Of a stretch of DNA of 64,000 nt, positions 42,069 to 52,375 are shown in pieces. The position numbers and the translations under genes were made by a program. The notes under the pieces are model-generated. The model was not told the origin of the DNA. It searched no databases and worked only from the letters and a program-made list of their open reading frames with translations. The DNA comes from Isotricha intestinalis. Lineage: Eukaryota > Ciliophora > Litostomatea > Vestibuliferida > Isotrichidae. The DNA lies in assembly GCA_023807065.1 (NCBI GenBank), contig JAJJLU010000338.1:34725-98724 (forward strand), written 5' to 3'. Position 1 is the first letter of the stretch; every line of letters starts with the position of its first letter.

Positions 42069-42137
42069 TTAAATTTCTTAAGAATAATAATTAGAAATTT
42101 TATTAAAAATCATATAATTTTTTAATAATTTATAAAA
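42069..42137. promoter_or_regulatory. Compact bidirectional promoter/5' leaders between POLK and TPR gene
   Basis: Only 69 bp separate two divergent ATGs, so both 5' leaders and promoter elements must fit here or overlap the coding regions. The sequence is A/T only; no specific element is recognised. Promoter status is inference from arrangement. Confidence 0.5.
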
Positions 42138-44447
42138 ATGGAACTTTTTGATAATGATTCAAATGATATTTCTATATCTGCAAATAAAAATGATGAAGAT
42201 AAACAAAATATAGAAAAACAATCTATAAAAATATATGAAAATGTATTAGATTCTTTTCATAAAAAACAATTTAAAAAAACAATAACATATATAGAATCTA
42301 ATGAAAAAAAAGTAATAAATATTCATTATTGGAGAATATTAATAATAAAATTATCATGTTATCAAGAAATAATTGAAAAAAAAATTAGTCGATATTATAA
42401 TAAACCCAACTTAACTTCAATAACAAGATATTTTTCTTTGTTTAATAAAAATACTACAAAATTTTTTATAGAATTAAGAGACAATAATGAAAGTAGTGAA
42501 TATTATTTAAATAAATGTGAATGTATTTTAACATTAGTTTTAAGACAATGCTATAATTATGCTCAATTTTGTATTCATCAAAAATTATTATATGATTGTA
42601 TTGGATTTTTATCATTAGGTGAAAGATTAATAAGAAATTCTTCTCATTTCTTTTTATCTCCTGAATCAGATTATTATGCATCTTGTATATTTTTATTTTT
42701 AAGTAGTTTATTTATTATTTCAGATAATTTTGGAACTGCTAAAAAATATATTGTTATAAGTTTAAAATTATGTTATAAAGAACTAGAATTAAGACTTGAT
42801 AATGATAATATTTTTTCATTAATAAATATAAATGATTATACAGAAAATGATCAGGAAAAATTTAATAAAATTTTCTTTAATATTGCAATTTGTTTTTATC
42901 ATTTAGGAATTTGTTATGAACATGAATATGAATTTAATGAAGCTTATCAAGCTTATAAACAAGCAAAATGGTTTAGTCATTCAATTCCAAATGAAGATTT
43001 AATTCAATTTTCAATTAGTATGTATAATATGGAAAAAAGAGAAGGATTAAGATTAAAATTAATAAATTTCTTTAGAGAAGAAGAAAAAGAAGTTCAAGTC
43101 GAAAAAAAAAAAAAAAAACAAAAACCTAAAGTTTGGTTTGATGAAGAAACTAATATAAAAAAATATGAAAAATTAGAAGAATATTTAACAAAAATGAAAT
43201 TAACTGAAGTGGATGATGATGATCCTGATTTATTAAATAAAGTACATGGAAAACCTTTTTCTAAAAATGTTGGCATTCCTACTAAAACAATTCATGTACT
43301 TAATTATTTAATGGATGAAAAATTTAGAGAAGTTATTGAAAAAATGAAAAAATTAGAAATTAATTGTTTGAACAAAAATACAAAAGAAACAATTCAAAAA
43401 CAAATTTTAAATATTAAAAATGAAGAAAGAGTTAAAGATGCAGAAAAAGCAAAAGAAAAAGAAACAAAAAAACTAAAAGAAGAAGAAAATAAAAAACTAA
43501 AAGAAGAAGAAAATAAAAAATTAAAAGAAGAGGAAAATAAAATTTTAAAAGAAGAGGAAAATAAAATTTTAAAAGAAGAGGAAAATAAAATTTTAAAAGA
43601 AGAAAATAATAAAATATTAAAAGAAGAAAATAATAAAATATTAAAAGAAGAAGAAAATATAAAAGTAAAAGAAGAAAAAATAAAAGTAGATAATTTAAAG
43701 AAAAAAAATATAATGAAATTAAAAAATAAAAAAATTGGAAAACACTCCAGATATCAAATTACATTGAACCCAAATTTAGGCTCAAATAATTCCAAAATAA
43801 ATTCAAAAAGATATTCTTCTATATTTTCAGAAAAAAGTAAAGATGAAATATCTGTTAGATCAAATATACAAACATCATATAATAATTTTACTAAAAATGT
43901 ATTTTTGTTAAAAACATCAATCAATTGTTCTAAAGGAAATAAAACTTTTCATAAAGAAAAAAATGAAAAGGAAATTCAAAAAATTTCATGTGATCATTAT
44001 ATATTTAATAAAAGTTTTAAAGAAAAGAAAAAATATTTAGATGAGCAATTTAACAGAGAACTAAAATTTCAGAAAAATTTATTGAAAAGCAAAGGAGGGG
44101 GGAGTGAAGATTTTGATTTCATATATTTTGATGAAAGAAAAACAAAAGCTCAATGTGAAGATTTTTTTGAAAAAGCATTAGAAAATGAAATTAAATTAGG
44201 GATTGAAAAAGATATTAAAAAAGAAGAACAAAAAAAAATATCTCAATTGGAAAGAGTAAGTTTAAATACATTTAGATTTCCAATTAAATTACTTGGAAAA
44301 TTATCAAAGAAACCTAAAAAAGAAATCAAACCTGAAGTTGAAAATAGGAAATATATTGATCAATTAACTAGTCAAATAGAGGTCATAGATAATACTAAAA
44401 AATATATATTAAAATCATATAAAAGACATTTAAAGAAAAATATATAA
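42138..44447 (+). CDS. TPR-type protein with charged octapeptide repeat
   Basis: 769 aa. Residues ~20-320 are alpha-helical pairs of TPR character (for example ILTLVLRQCYNYAQFCIHQ, DNFGTAKKYIVISLKLCYK and FNIAICFYHLGICYEHEYEFNEAYQAYKQAKWF, the last a good TPR). A basic patch (EKKKKKQKPKVW) precedes a linker, then at ~445-508 eight near-perfect copies of K/I-LKEEE/NN-K form a single charged helix. The C-terminus is basic and helical. Such scaffolds are common in ciliate cilia and basal bodies, but nothing here fixes that. No enzyme motif. Confidence 0.75.
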   Translation: MELFDNDSNDISISANKNDEDKQNIEKQSIKIYENVLDSFHKKQFKKTITYIESNEKKVINIHYWRILIIKLSCYQEIIEKKISRYYNKPNLTSITRYFSLFNKNTTKFFIELRDNNESSEYYLNKCECILTLVLRQCYNYAQFCIHQKLLYDCIGFLSLGERLIRNSSHFFLSPESDYYASCIFLFLSSLFIISDNFGTAKKYIVISLKLCYKELELRLDNDNIFSLININDYTENDQEKFNKIFFNIAICFYHLGICYEHEYEFNEAYQAYKQAKWFSHSIPNEDLIQFSISMYNMEKREGLRLKLINFFREEEKEVQVEKKKKKQKPKVWFDEETNIKKYEKLEEYLTKMKLTEVDDDDPDLLNKVHGKPFSKNVGIPTKTIHVLNYLMDEKFREVIEKMKKLEINCLNKNTKETIQKQILNIKNEERVKDAEKAKEKETKKLKEEENKKLKEEENKKLKEEENKILKEEENKILKEEENKILKEENNKILKEENNKILKEEENIKVKEEKIKVDNLKKKNIMKLKNKKIGKHSRYQITLNPNLGSNNSKINSKRYSSIFSEKSKDEISVRSNIQTSYNNFTKNVFLLKTSINCSKGNKTFHKEKNEKEIQKISCDHYIFNKSFKEKKKYLDEQFNRELKFQKNLLKSKGGGSEDFDFIYFDERKTKAQCEDFFEKALENEIKLGIEKDIKKEEQKKISQLERVSLNTFRFPIKLLGKLSKKPKKEIKPEVENRKYIDQLTSQIEVIDNTKKYILKSYKRHLKKNI
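43470..43661 (+). repeat. 24-bp coding tandem repeat (8 copies)
   Basis: Eight 24-bp units coding for (K/I)LKEE(E/N)N(K/I), with gradual drift from KLKEEENK to ILKEENNK. The octad would make a single charged helix. Copies 1-3 and 4-5 are nearly identical, implying recent expansion. Confidence 0.9.
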
Positions 44448-45466
44448 CAATTGAATATTATTTAAATGAAAAAGAAAAATAATATATTTTTCTCAGAAAT
44501 ACCATATAATGTTTTTTAAAAAAAAAATTTTTAATCATTTGTCATAGAATTTTTAAACAATTTATTTAAATAGAAAAATAAGAATCTTTACAAAGGTAAA
44601 ACAAAATTATATGTAAACATTATATATGGAGTTTACTATTTAAAGTATGGTAATAAAAAAACAAATAATAAATAAAAAAATATTAAAAAAATATAAATAA
44701 AACAATTATAAAATAAATCTTTAATATTCTAAGAATAAAAAGAATTCAAAAAATAATTGTGTAAATTACTTAAATTAAAAAAAAATTCAACAATTTTTTT
44801 TGAAATAATCAATCACTTTTATGGGTGGAAAGTAGATAAATAGACATTTTTCATTGAATATCCTTTATATAAATTTGTATTTACTTAATATTTCTTTCAA
44901 CAATAATGAAACAATAATCTCAGAATTTCAATTGATTTTTTGATTATATCTTTTTAATTCATTATATTCTCAATTATTAATTATTTTTCCATCTTATTAA
45001 TTTTTTTTTAAAATATTCTCTTTTTAAAAATCATTTTTATAATATTATTAATTTCTTTATGAGAAATTTTATTAGATTTCTTGCTGACCTTAATTACTTT
45101 TATTAAATTAATTAAATATTTATGCTTTTTCAAAATATTCCATATCTTTTGTATTGTCCTTTTCTAATCTTAAATTATAATATAAAAAATTTTTTATATT
45201 TAAAAATTTCAATTCATTAAATAGTATTATATATCAATAAACTAACAAAATGGTTAGAAGATTTAAGACACAAAGAAAAAATAAATAATTATTATTAAGC
45301 TTATTTTTAAAGTATCTAAAATACATTAAATTAAACTAATTAGGAAGCTTACTTTCTCAATTTTACTTAAAGAATTAATTTTGTATTTATACCTAGTTTA
45401 ATATGTTTTTTAATCTGATTTTAAAATATTATTTTTAAATTTAAAAGTTTAATATAAATATAAAAA
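44448..45466. other. 1-kb spacer, nothing convincing
   Basis: A/T-rich; includes a short frame at 45251 (12 codons, MVRRFKTQRKNK) in good start context but too short to call. Confidence 0.4.
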
Positions 45467-47086
45467 ATGTTAGGAAAGAAAAATAATCATTTTATTCATG
45501 AAAATGGTTTTAATTGTACTATTTCTAATTTGAGAAGCCAAAATTTTCTTACTTTAAGGAAGAAGAAAATATTAAAGAAAAACTTAAGAGCAATCCAAAA
45601 TAATAAGCAATTGTTTTTCAATATGGATTTGTTTAGTGAATTACCCCAGTTTTTTCATGAACAATATAGTCATTTAAAACCATGTGAAAAAATTGATTTT
45701 TTTAGTCAAATCATTATAACATCAAAAGAACAAATTTATATATCATTTGCAATTTATCAAATTAGGAATTTATTAGAAAATATACCTTCTAAAAAGGAAT
45801 TAGATAATATTTTAAGTGAAAAACACTTAAAAGTAATAATTTTATGTTTATCACAAGATTATAATGAAAATGAATTTAGAGAAAAATTAATTTTTGAAAT
45901 ATTAAAAATTATTGAATATATTATAAAAATATCTCCAGAACATTCAACTGAAATAATTGAAAATAATTTTTATTTAAATTCTATAATTAATATTTTATCT
46001 AAATATAGAAATCTACTTTTATGGAATCAAGTATTAATTATAATTGGAAATCTTATTCAAATCAAAGAATGGGAACTATTAAAAAAAATTCTTCATGTAA
46101 TTCAATTACATCAATTTATAAATAATTTACTTGTTGAACGTTTAAGTGAATTAATTGAAATGCAATGTTTATCAAATATTATTTGGAATTATGGCTTAAT
46201 TTTTAAAAATATTCCAAAAGATTTATTACAAAATATTTTTGTACATATAAAATATGGAATTGAAATAATCTGTAAGTTAACGAAAGGATGTTTATCACAA
46301 AGTGATTTCAATGAAATAATTAATTGCTTAATTTATGTTTTTAATAATATTGAATATGAGTTTTATAAAAATATAATTTTAACAACATCTTTAGTAAAGA
46401 ACCTTTCAGAGTTAATTAATATTAATGAATCAATTGATAAACCACATCGCATATTTATCTTATTTAATATCTTATTTTCAAAGAATAAAAACTTTACTGC
46501 AAAACTCTTTTCTGAGGAAATTATAGAAAAAGTAAATAATTTTTTTGAAGATTGCTTAAATGAAAATATTGAACTTCCCGAGGAAATTTTAATTGAATTT
46601 ATAACACTTATTAATTATTGTTGCAAAGAAATGAATTTAAGAACAATAATATGCCAACCAAATAATTTATTATCAAATTTAATTACATTTCAATCTCGAA
46701 TAACTTCAAATAAAGTTTTAAAATTGTTATTTGAATTTTTCATTGAATTAATGGAAAGTGAGAAATTAGACAAAGATAATATATACATTGAATTTATTAG
46801 GATTGGATTACCAGAAATATTATTTTTTCATTTTGATAATATATATAATAAAAATAAAATATTATCAAATGAAAAAAAAGATATAGTTATTCTCATTCTT
46901 CAACAAATAATACATTTATTGATTTATGTAGACCTATTATTTGAAGAAAAAAATTTAATAATAGAAAAATTCAATTATTTAGGTGATTTTAAGCAAATGT
47001 TAGAAAATTTAATAATTCAAGAAAATGAAAATTCTGAATTGATTCAAATATCAAAAGAAATACTAATCACATACTATAAATCATGA
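45467..47086 (+). CDS. Armadillo-like helical protein, possibly importin-alpha related
   Basis: 539 aa, almost all helix. A basic N-terminal patch (LTLRKKKILKKNLRAI, ~28-43) could act as an importin-beta-binding segment, followed by repeating helical pairs of armadillo/HEAT type from ~75 to 530 (for example FAIYQIRNLLENIPSKK, LLLWNQVLIIIGNLIQIKEW, LSNIIWNYGLIFKNIP; the W-N pair in SNIIWNYG recalls the importin-alpha NLS groove). Importin-alpha carries classical NLS cargo. The divergence is large and an unrelated ARM scaffold is possible. Ends with TGA, the second such gene in the window. Confidence 0.6.
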   Translation: MLGKKNNHFIHENGFNCTISNLRSQNFLTLRKKKILKKNLRAIQNNKQLFFNMDLFSELPQFFHEQYSHLKPCEKIDFFSQIIITSKEQIYISFAIYQIRNLLENIPSKKELDNILSEKHLKVIILCLSQDYNENEFREKLIFEILKIIEYIIKISPEHSTEIIENNFYLNSIINILSKYRNLLLWNQVLIIIGNLIQIKEWELLKKILHVIQLHQFINNLLVERLSELIEMQCLSNIIWNYGLIFKNIPKDLLQNIFVHIKYGIEIICKLTKGCLSQSDFNEIINCLIYVFNNIEYEFYKNIILTTSLVKNLSELININESIDKPHRIFILFNILFSKNKNFTAKLFSEEIIEKVNNFFEDCLNENIELPEEILIEFITLINYCCKEMNLRTIICQPNNLLSNLITFQSRITSNKVLKLLFEFFIELMESEKLDKDNIYIEFIRIGLPEILFFHFDNIYNKNKILSNEKKDIVILILQQIIHLLIYVDLLFEEKNLIIEKFNYLGDFKQMLENLIIQENENSELIQISKEILITYYKS

Positions 47087-49366
47087 AAATAAATAAATAA
47101 ATATTATAGAAAATATTTATTTTTTAATAAAAAATTAATTTTACAAAATCGTATAATTTATGAAAAAGTAGGAAATTTTCTAGTAATTATTCTTATATCA
47201 ATAAATCTTAATAAATAATATAAATTTTATCACATTTATATTATTAAGAAATTTCTTCTGTTCAAAATTTCAAAGTTTAAATTGATTTCTTTTTGATAAT
47301 CTCTTAACAAAGAATTTTTCATTTAAAAATGTCTTTTAAAATCACACAGATTATTCCTCTTATAATTGTATGAGCCATTTCTTTCACTTTAATTTTACTA
47401 TTAAATTAAAGATAAACAAAGAGTTTTTTAAAGCTCTTTTTAATAATTGTTTTTTTCTTTAAATAAACCTTTAATTCTTTTAATTGATATTCAAAAAGAA
47501 TGTTTTGTATTGATTCTCGAATCTTTTAAAATATTTAATGCTTCTAAATAAAATTAAATCATATTGTTAATCTTGTTAAAAATGATAGATTTGAACATTA
47601 AAATTATTTCATTTCATTTACATTTTGATAGGAATGAAATGTTAAATATATTTGAATTAAAGGATTTATTTTTGACCTTTTAATTATTTTATTATTTCTG
47701 ATATTAATTTACTGTTATTAATTTCAAATATATAATTAAATATTGGGTTAAAATAATATTTCCTTAAGTAAAAGCTTTAAAAAAAACTAGATAATTTAAT
47801 TGCAATTATTATTAAATTATCAAATTAAATACTTAAATTTTTTTAAACTCATAAACATTCAATTTACAGTATTTATAAATATATTTCTAAAAATTTTTAA
47901 AGAAGAAAATATAAATAAATCAATCTTAAACACATTTTAATTAAATTTACTTAAGAAATTTACTTTATTCTCTTTTTTTCCTTTAATTGAAGTTTTTATT
48001 TCTTCTTCTTTATATTCTTCATCTAATAATTATTAATTTAAGAAATTTTAATATTTCCCTTTTGATATATTTTTACATTAGTATACCAATAAAACAATTT
48101 CTTCATTAATCTCTATATTCATATTTTCTAAGTTAATAAATATTTTATATTACATAATTATAATTTTTTTGAATCTTTTTAACAAATAAGAATTCTTTAT
48201 AATTATTATTTATAGTGAATTTATATATGAAAGTAAATTATGTAAATATAAATGATTTATTTATTGAAAAAAATTGATTTTTATTATTAAATATTTGAAA
48301 AAAATTATTCAAATATTCTTTATTTTTTAATATTTAATTTTTAATGTTAATATGTATCTTTTCATTATTATCTTTTTTATAATAAAATATTATTTTTCAT
48401 CTTAAAATTATTCCTTTTCTATAATTTGTTATTTATTATTAGACCTAAAAATAAACATATATATAATTTTTATATAGAATTTATATCATTCTTTCCAATT
48501 ATATTCTTTAAGAAAATCTTTATCATAATTCTTGAAAAAATAATATTAATATTTTATTTTTTTCGTTTTTTAAGTAATAATTGGCACGTTTCTTTTTATA
48601 TAGTTTTTATTTTTAATTGTTCAATGATATTTCTTTATTTTATAAACTTTTATCTGAATTTGGTCTTCTTTTCTTGTTATTTAATGATATATTAAAATTT
48701 AGTTTTTTTGAAAATAACTATGTTAAAATCTTCACATTATTTATATTAAGAAAAAAGAAAACTATTTATTATCATTTTTAAGGAACTCTACAAAGTTGAG
48801 TTTTTTAATTGAAGAAAAAGAAAATAAATATTATGTTTTGGAAATTAATTTAATTATTTTGATTTTAAAAATGTTCTTTAATTCGGAAAATTATTTAGAA
48901 ATAAAAAATAGAATTCATTGTTGATTTTGATTTTTTCTGAGGTATTAAGGAGATATATATTTATAACAATAAGAGAGATTTTTGGTATAATTCATACTTT
49001 ATTATTAATAATTACTTTTCACTTTATTATATATATAAGAGAAAAATATGAATAACACTTTCAAGGTAATATCTTTTATAAATAAAATTAATTTGAGATA
49101 TAGAGTTAAATAATTAATGGTAAAAAATATATTGTTTTATTGAACTAAAACCCTTTGAAATCATAAAAACTTTTTATTCTAAACAATGTATTTTTTTCAT
49201 CTGTTCTATTCTTATAATAATATTACATGTTAAATAAAAGAGAATCTTTCTTATTCCCAATAAGCAAATTAGTTACAATTAAATTTACATAATTATTTGA
49301 TACTATTTTACACATAATAATTATAATTATAAATCTTTAAACATTACTTTTTATAATCGTACATTT
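47087..49366. other. 2.3-kb gene-poor region with degraded coding traces
   Basis: The longest gene-free stretch between clear genes. On the - strand ~47230-47550 and ~47940-48030, and on the + strand ~48783-48920, short frames of protein-like composition (for example LDEEYKEEEIKTSIKGKKEN) are broken by stops and frame changes. They look like decayed genes but no family is recognised. An 89-codon hydrophobic frame at 48426-48695 is probably chance. Confidence 0.35.
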
Positions 49367-51070
49367 TTAATTTGAATTAATAATATTTTTCATCATTTGA
49401 ACAAATTCTTCGAAAGATAATGACCCATCATGATTAATATCTATTTCATCAAAAGAAGATTTTAACTGTTTTTCAGCTTCTGAACTTTTTTTATTTTTTT
49501 CATTTAAATAAAATAAATTTTTTACTTCTTCCATTGTAATATTTCCAGATCCATCTCTATCAAAATAACTAAATGCAAATTTAATAAAATTATCAGATAA
49601 AAAATAATTTTTATCTATTGCAGCTCTAATAAATTCTTCATATTCAATAAAACCATTATGATCAGCGTCAATATGACTGAAAATCAATTCAACTTCCTCT
49701 TTTAATTCATCACCTTTTTTATTTAAATAATGTTGTAATCCATTATATAATTCTTCTTTTGTAATTCTACCGTCTCCATTTTCATCAATTCGATTAAATA
49801 ATTTAATAGCTTCATGAGCTTCTTTTAATTGAGTATTATTATGAACTAAATAAGCAATAACTGCACATCTTAATATATTATCACTTCTATATTTTGTTAA
49901 ATTTTCAACTAATTTTAAGGTATTATGTTTAGTTAAATTATTTAATGATTCAATTTGTTTAACTTGTTTTGTAGAAAACCAAGGATGCTTTAAAGCTTTT
50001 TCAGCAGAAAGTCTTTGACCAGGATTTAATTGTAATAAATCTTTAATTAAATCTTTTGCTTCTTTTGATATAATTCCCCATGGATATTTAGTTAAATCAT
50101 ATTTACCACTTTTTATTTTTTGCATAATTTCCATATCAGTATTACCTCCAAAAGGAGGTCTACCTGTTAATAATATATACATGATAACACCACATGACCA
50201 TAAATCACATTTTTCAGTATAATTTCTATCCAAAACTTCAGGTGCTATATAATAAGCAGATCCAATGAGTAATGTTTCTTTTTTTTCTTTTGAAAATATT
50301 TTTGCTGTACCAAAATCTATAATTTTAATTGGATGACATCCATTTTTCATTCTTTTCACTATTAATATATTTTCTGGTTTTAAATCTCTATGTACTATAT
50401 TCATTCCATGACAATAACAAACAGCTTTTAATATTTGTTTCATATAATATCCAGTTATTGTTTCATTAAAAGGAGCATATGTCTTTATTTCATTAAATAA
50501 TTCCCCCTCTTGACAATATTCTGTAATAATATCATATTCCTTTTTTTGATTATAAAAATCAGTCATTTTTAAAATATTTGGATGATCCATTTTTCTTAAT
50601 ATATTTATTTCATTCATTAAAGAATCTTCTTCTGATTTATTTTTATGAGATTTCCTTATTACTTTCATTGCAAAATAACGATGAAGTTGTTTATGTTTAA
50701 CTAAATAAACGGTTCCATAAGATCCATTTCCTAAAGTTTTTTCTCTTATATAAAATAAATCTGGAGAGGTTTCTCCTTTAACAACAAATACATTACTATC
50801 TATTGAAACTACATTTTTTTTATCTGATTGTATTTTTAATTCTATTGAAGATTTTGATTTATGAACTCCATTTTGAGATTGATTCGTTGATAAATTGGAT
50901 TCCGGAGATTTCTCATTTCTATTATTAGTTTCTTCTTCTTTTCTTTCATTATTTTTATTTTCTTCTTGTTCAACTTTTTTTTCTTCTTTAGTTTTTCCTT
51001 TATTTACAGATATTATATCTTCAGATTTTTTTTCTTTTGATTTATTTGAAGTTGAACATTTGATTCCCAT
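49367..51070 (-). CDS. Calcium-dependent protein kinase (CDPK)
   Basis: 567 aa with the full CDPK layout. N-terminus MGIKCST (G2 myristoylation, C5 palmitoylation), charged variable region to ~105, kinase 107-365 (GNGSYG, K136, HRDLKPEN with D229, DFG 252-254, SAYYIAPE, 276-278), a junction/autoinhibitory helix ~370-420, and four EF-hand loops at about 429-440 (DENGDGRITKEE), 468-479, 504-515 (DRDGSGNITMEE) and 544-555. All four loops look Ca-competent. CDPKs decode Ca2+ in plants, apicomplexans and ciliates and are absent from animals and fungi, which makes this gene a strong clue to the host group. Confidence 0.96.
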   Translation of the reverse strand: MGIKCSTSNKSKEKKSEDIISVNKGKTKEEKKVEQEENKNNERKEEETNNRNEKSPESNLSTNQSQNGVHKSKSSIELKIQSDKKNVVSIDSNVFVVKGETSPDLFYIREKTLGNGSYGTVYLVKHKQLHRYFAMKVIRKSHKNKSEEDSLMNEINILRKMDHPNILKMTDFYNQKKEYDIITEYCQEGELFNEIKTYAPFNETITGYYMKQILKAVCYCHGMNIVHRDLKPENILIVKRMKNGCHPIKIIDFGTAKIFSKEKKETLLIGSAYYIAPEVLDRNYTEKCDLWSCGVIMYILLTGRPPFGGNTDMEIMQKIKSGKYDLTKYPWGIISKEAKDLIKDLLQLNPGQRLSAEKALKHPWFSTKQVKQIESLNNLTKHNTLKLVENLTKYRSDNILRCAVIAYLVHNNTQLKEAHEAIKLFNRIDENGDGRITKEELYNGLQHYLNKKGDELKEEVELIFSHIDADHNGFIEYEEFIRAAIDKNYFLSDNFIKFAFSYFDRDGSGNITMEEVKNLFYLNEKNKKSSEAEKQLKSSFDEIDINHDGSLSFEEFVQMMKNIINSN

Positions 51071-51715
51071 TTTTAAATTATATAATACTAATTAATGTTT
51101 TGAATTGTTCAATAAGAGAAATGAGAATAATAAATTTTAATTAATAATTAATTTAAAATATATATTTTTTTTTATTTTAAATTGTTGAAAATAAAAAACA
51201 ATCTATAAAATGAAAATAAATAATTGATATTATAATTTTATATTTTTTTTGATATTTATTTAAATTATTGTTTATTATTCATATATCTATATGACCAGTA
51301 CTATTATTGTTTATTTTATTTAAGAAAATTCATAATTTTTAGAAATAAACAATAAACAAAATATCATTGAAATTCTTTGCGTCTGACAAATTGAAAAAGA
51401 TTAAATAATCAACAAAAAAAAGAAAATAGAATTAATGAAAAATGATTGAAAATGATGAATATTATGTAAAGAAATAATATATGGAAATTAAATGAAATAG
51501 ATAATATTTCCATGAATTTTTAAGTATTGATATTCTTAATATTAATTTGAGATTCTTAAGGATCATTTGCTTTTATAATTCCATTCATACTTTATTAATA
51601 AAAAACAATCATAATTACTTCATAAAAATATAATAAAAATAAAAACTAATAAAATTCTTTTTTAATTTTATTTATTGTCATATCTGAATATTTATGATTG
51701 AATTGTGAGTAAGAG
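51071..51715. other. Spacer, nothing recognised
   Basis: 645 bases of A/T between two - strand genes; includes the CDPK promoter region. Confidence 0.4.
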
Positions 51716-52279
51716 TTAATTTAAATTTAATTTTTTTAAAACATCATTTATGAAAATCCTTTTGATTTCTTCTAAATCTCCATTTGTATTGATATGAAAA
51801 CAATTATCCAATAATGTATTATGTTTAAAAAATCCTTTCCAAAGATATTCTTCAAGATAATAATCACTATAATATTCTCTTGTTCTTTTTCTTCTATCAA
51901 AGCAGATTTCTTTATCCACATCTAAAAAATATTTATAATCAATCATTTTCTCAATATCTTCATAAGTATAAAGTAAAAAACCTTCTACAATGCAAATATC
52001 ATGGGTATTATTTGTTTTAATGTTTTTTAATCTGTTTCTAAATTCTTCAAAATCATAACTTTCAGGTTCTTCATCATCAATTATTGTTTTTTGTAAATTT
52101 TTGTCAAATACATATTGTGGTCTTATATAATAATCATCTATTGTAAAATGCTCTATACTATATTTTTTACCATATTTATTCTTTAAATATTCTACTAAAC
52201 TATTCCTTAAAGTTGTCTTCCCTGCTCTACTTATTCCACATATTCCAATTATTTTTGTCTTTGAATGTTTAAACCCCAT
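51716..52279 (-). CDS. P-loop nucleoside kinase, nicotinamide-riboside-kinase-like
   Basis: 187 aa. Walker A is GISRAGKTT (15-23), the substrate Asp sits in FTIDDYYIRPQ, and CIVEGFLLYTYEDIE followed by YFLDVDKEICFDRRKRTREY matches the NRK/uridine-kinase lid region, with Y-LEEYLW instead of the NRK HVW stretch. Nicotinamide riboside kinases phosphorylate NR to NMN for NAD salvage; uridine kinases make UMP and look similar but usually have a longer C-terminus. The IEGFLL-type motif favours NRK. Cytosolic, no signal. Substrate remains inference. Confidence 0.72.
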   Translation of the reverse strand: MGFKHSKTKIIGICGISRAGKTTLRNSLVEYLKNKYGKKYSIEHFTIDDYYIRPQYVFDKNLQKTIIDDEEPESYDFEEFRNRLKNIKTNNTHDICIVEGFLLYTYEDIEKMIDYKYFLDVDKEICFDRRKRTREYYSDYYLEEYLWKGFFKHNTLLDNCFHINTNGDLEEIKRIFINDVLKKLNLN

Positions 52280-52375
52280 GAAAAGATAATTTAATAAATA
52301 AAGAATAATTAATTAAATTAATTTTTTTATATATTATTAAAAAATAAAAAAAAACATTTAATAAATTAAAAAATT

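Noticed and set aside
45251..45292. Short ATG frame MVRRFKTQRKNK
   Set aside because: It resembles a basic ribosomal-type N-terminus in good start context, but no donor site or following exon could be found.
48426..48695. 89-codon Ile/Phe-rich frame
   Set aside because: Composition matches T-rich spacer; no A-rich leader as found before genuine starts.
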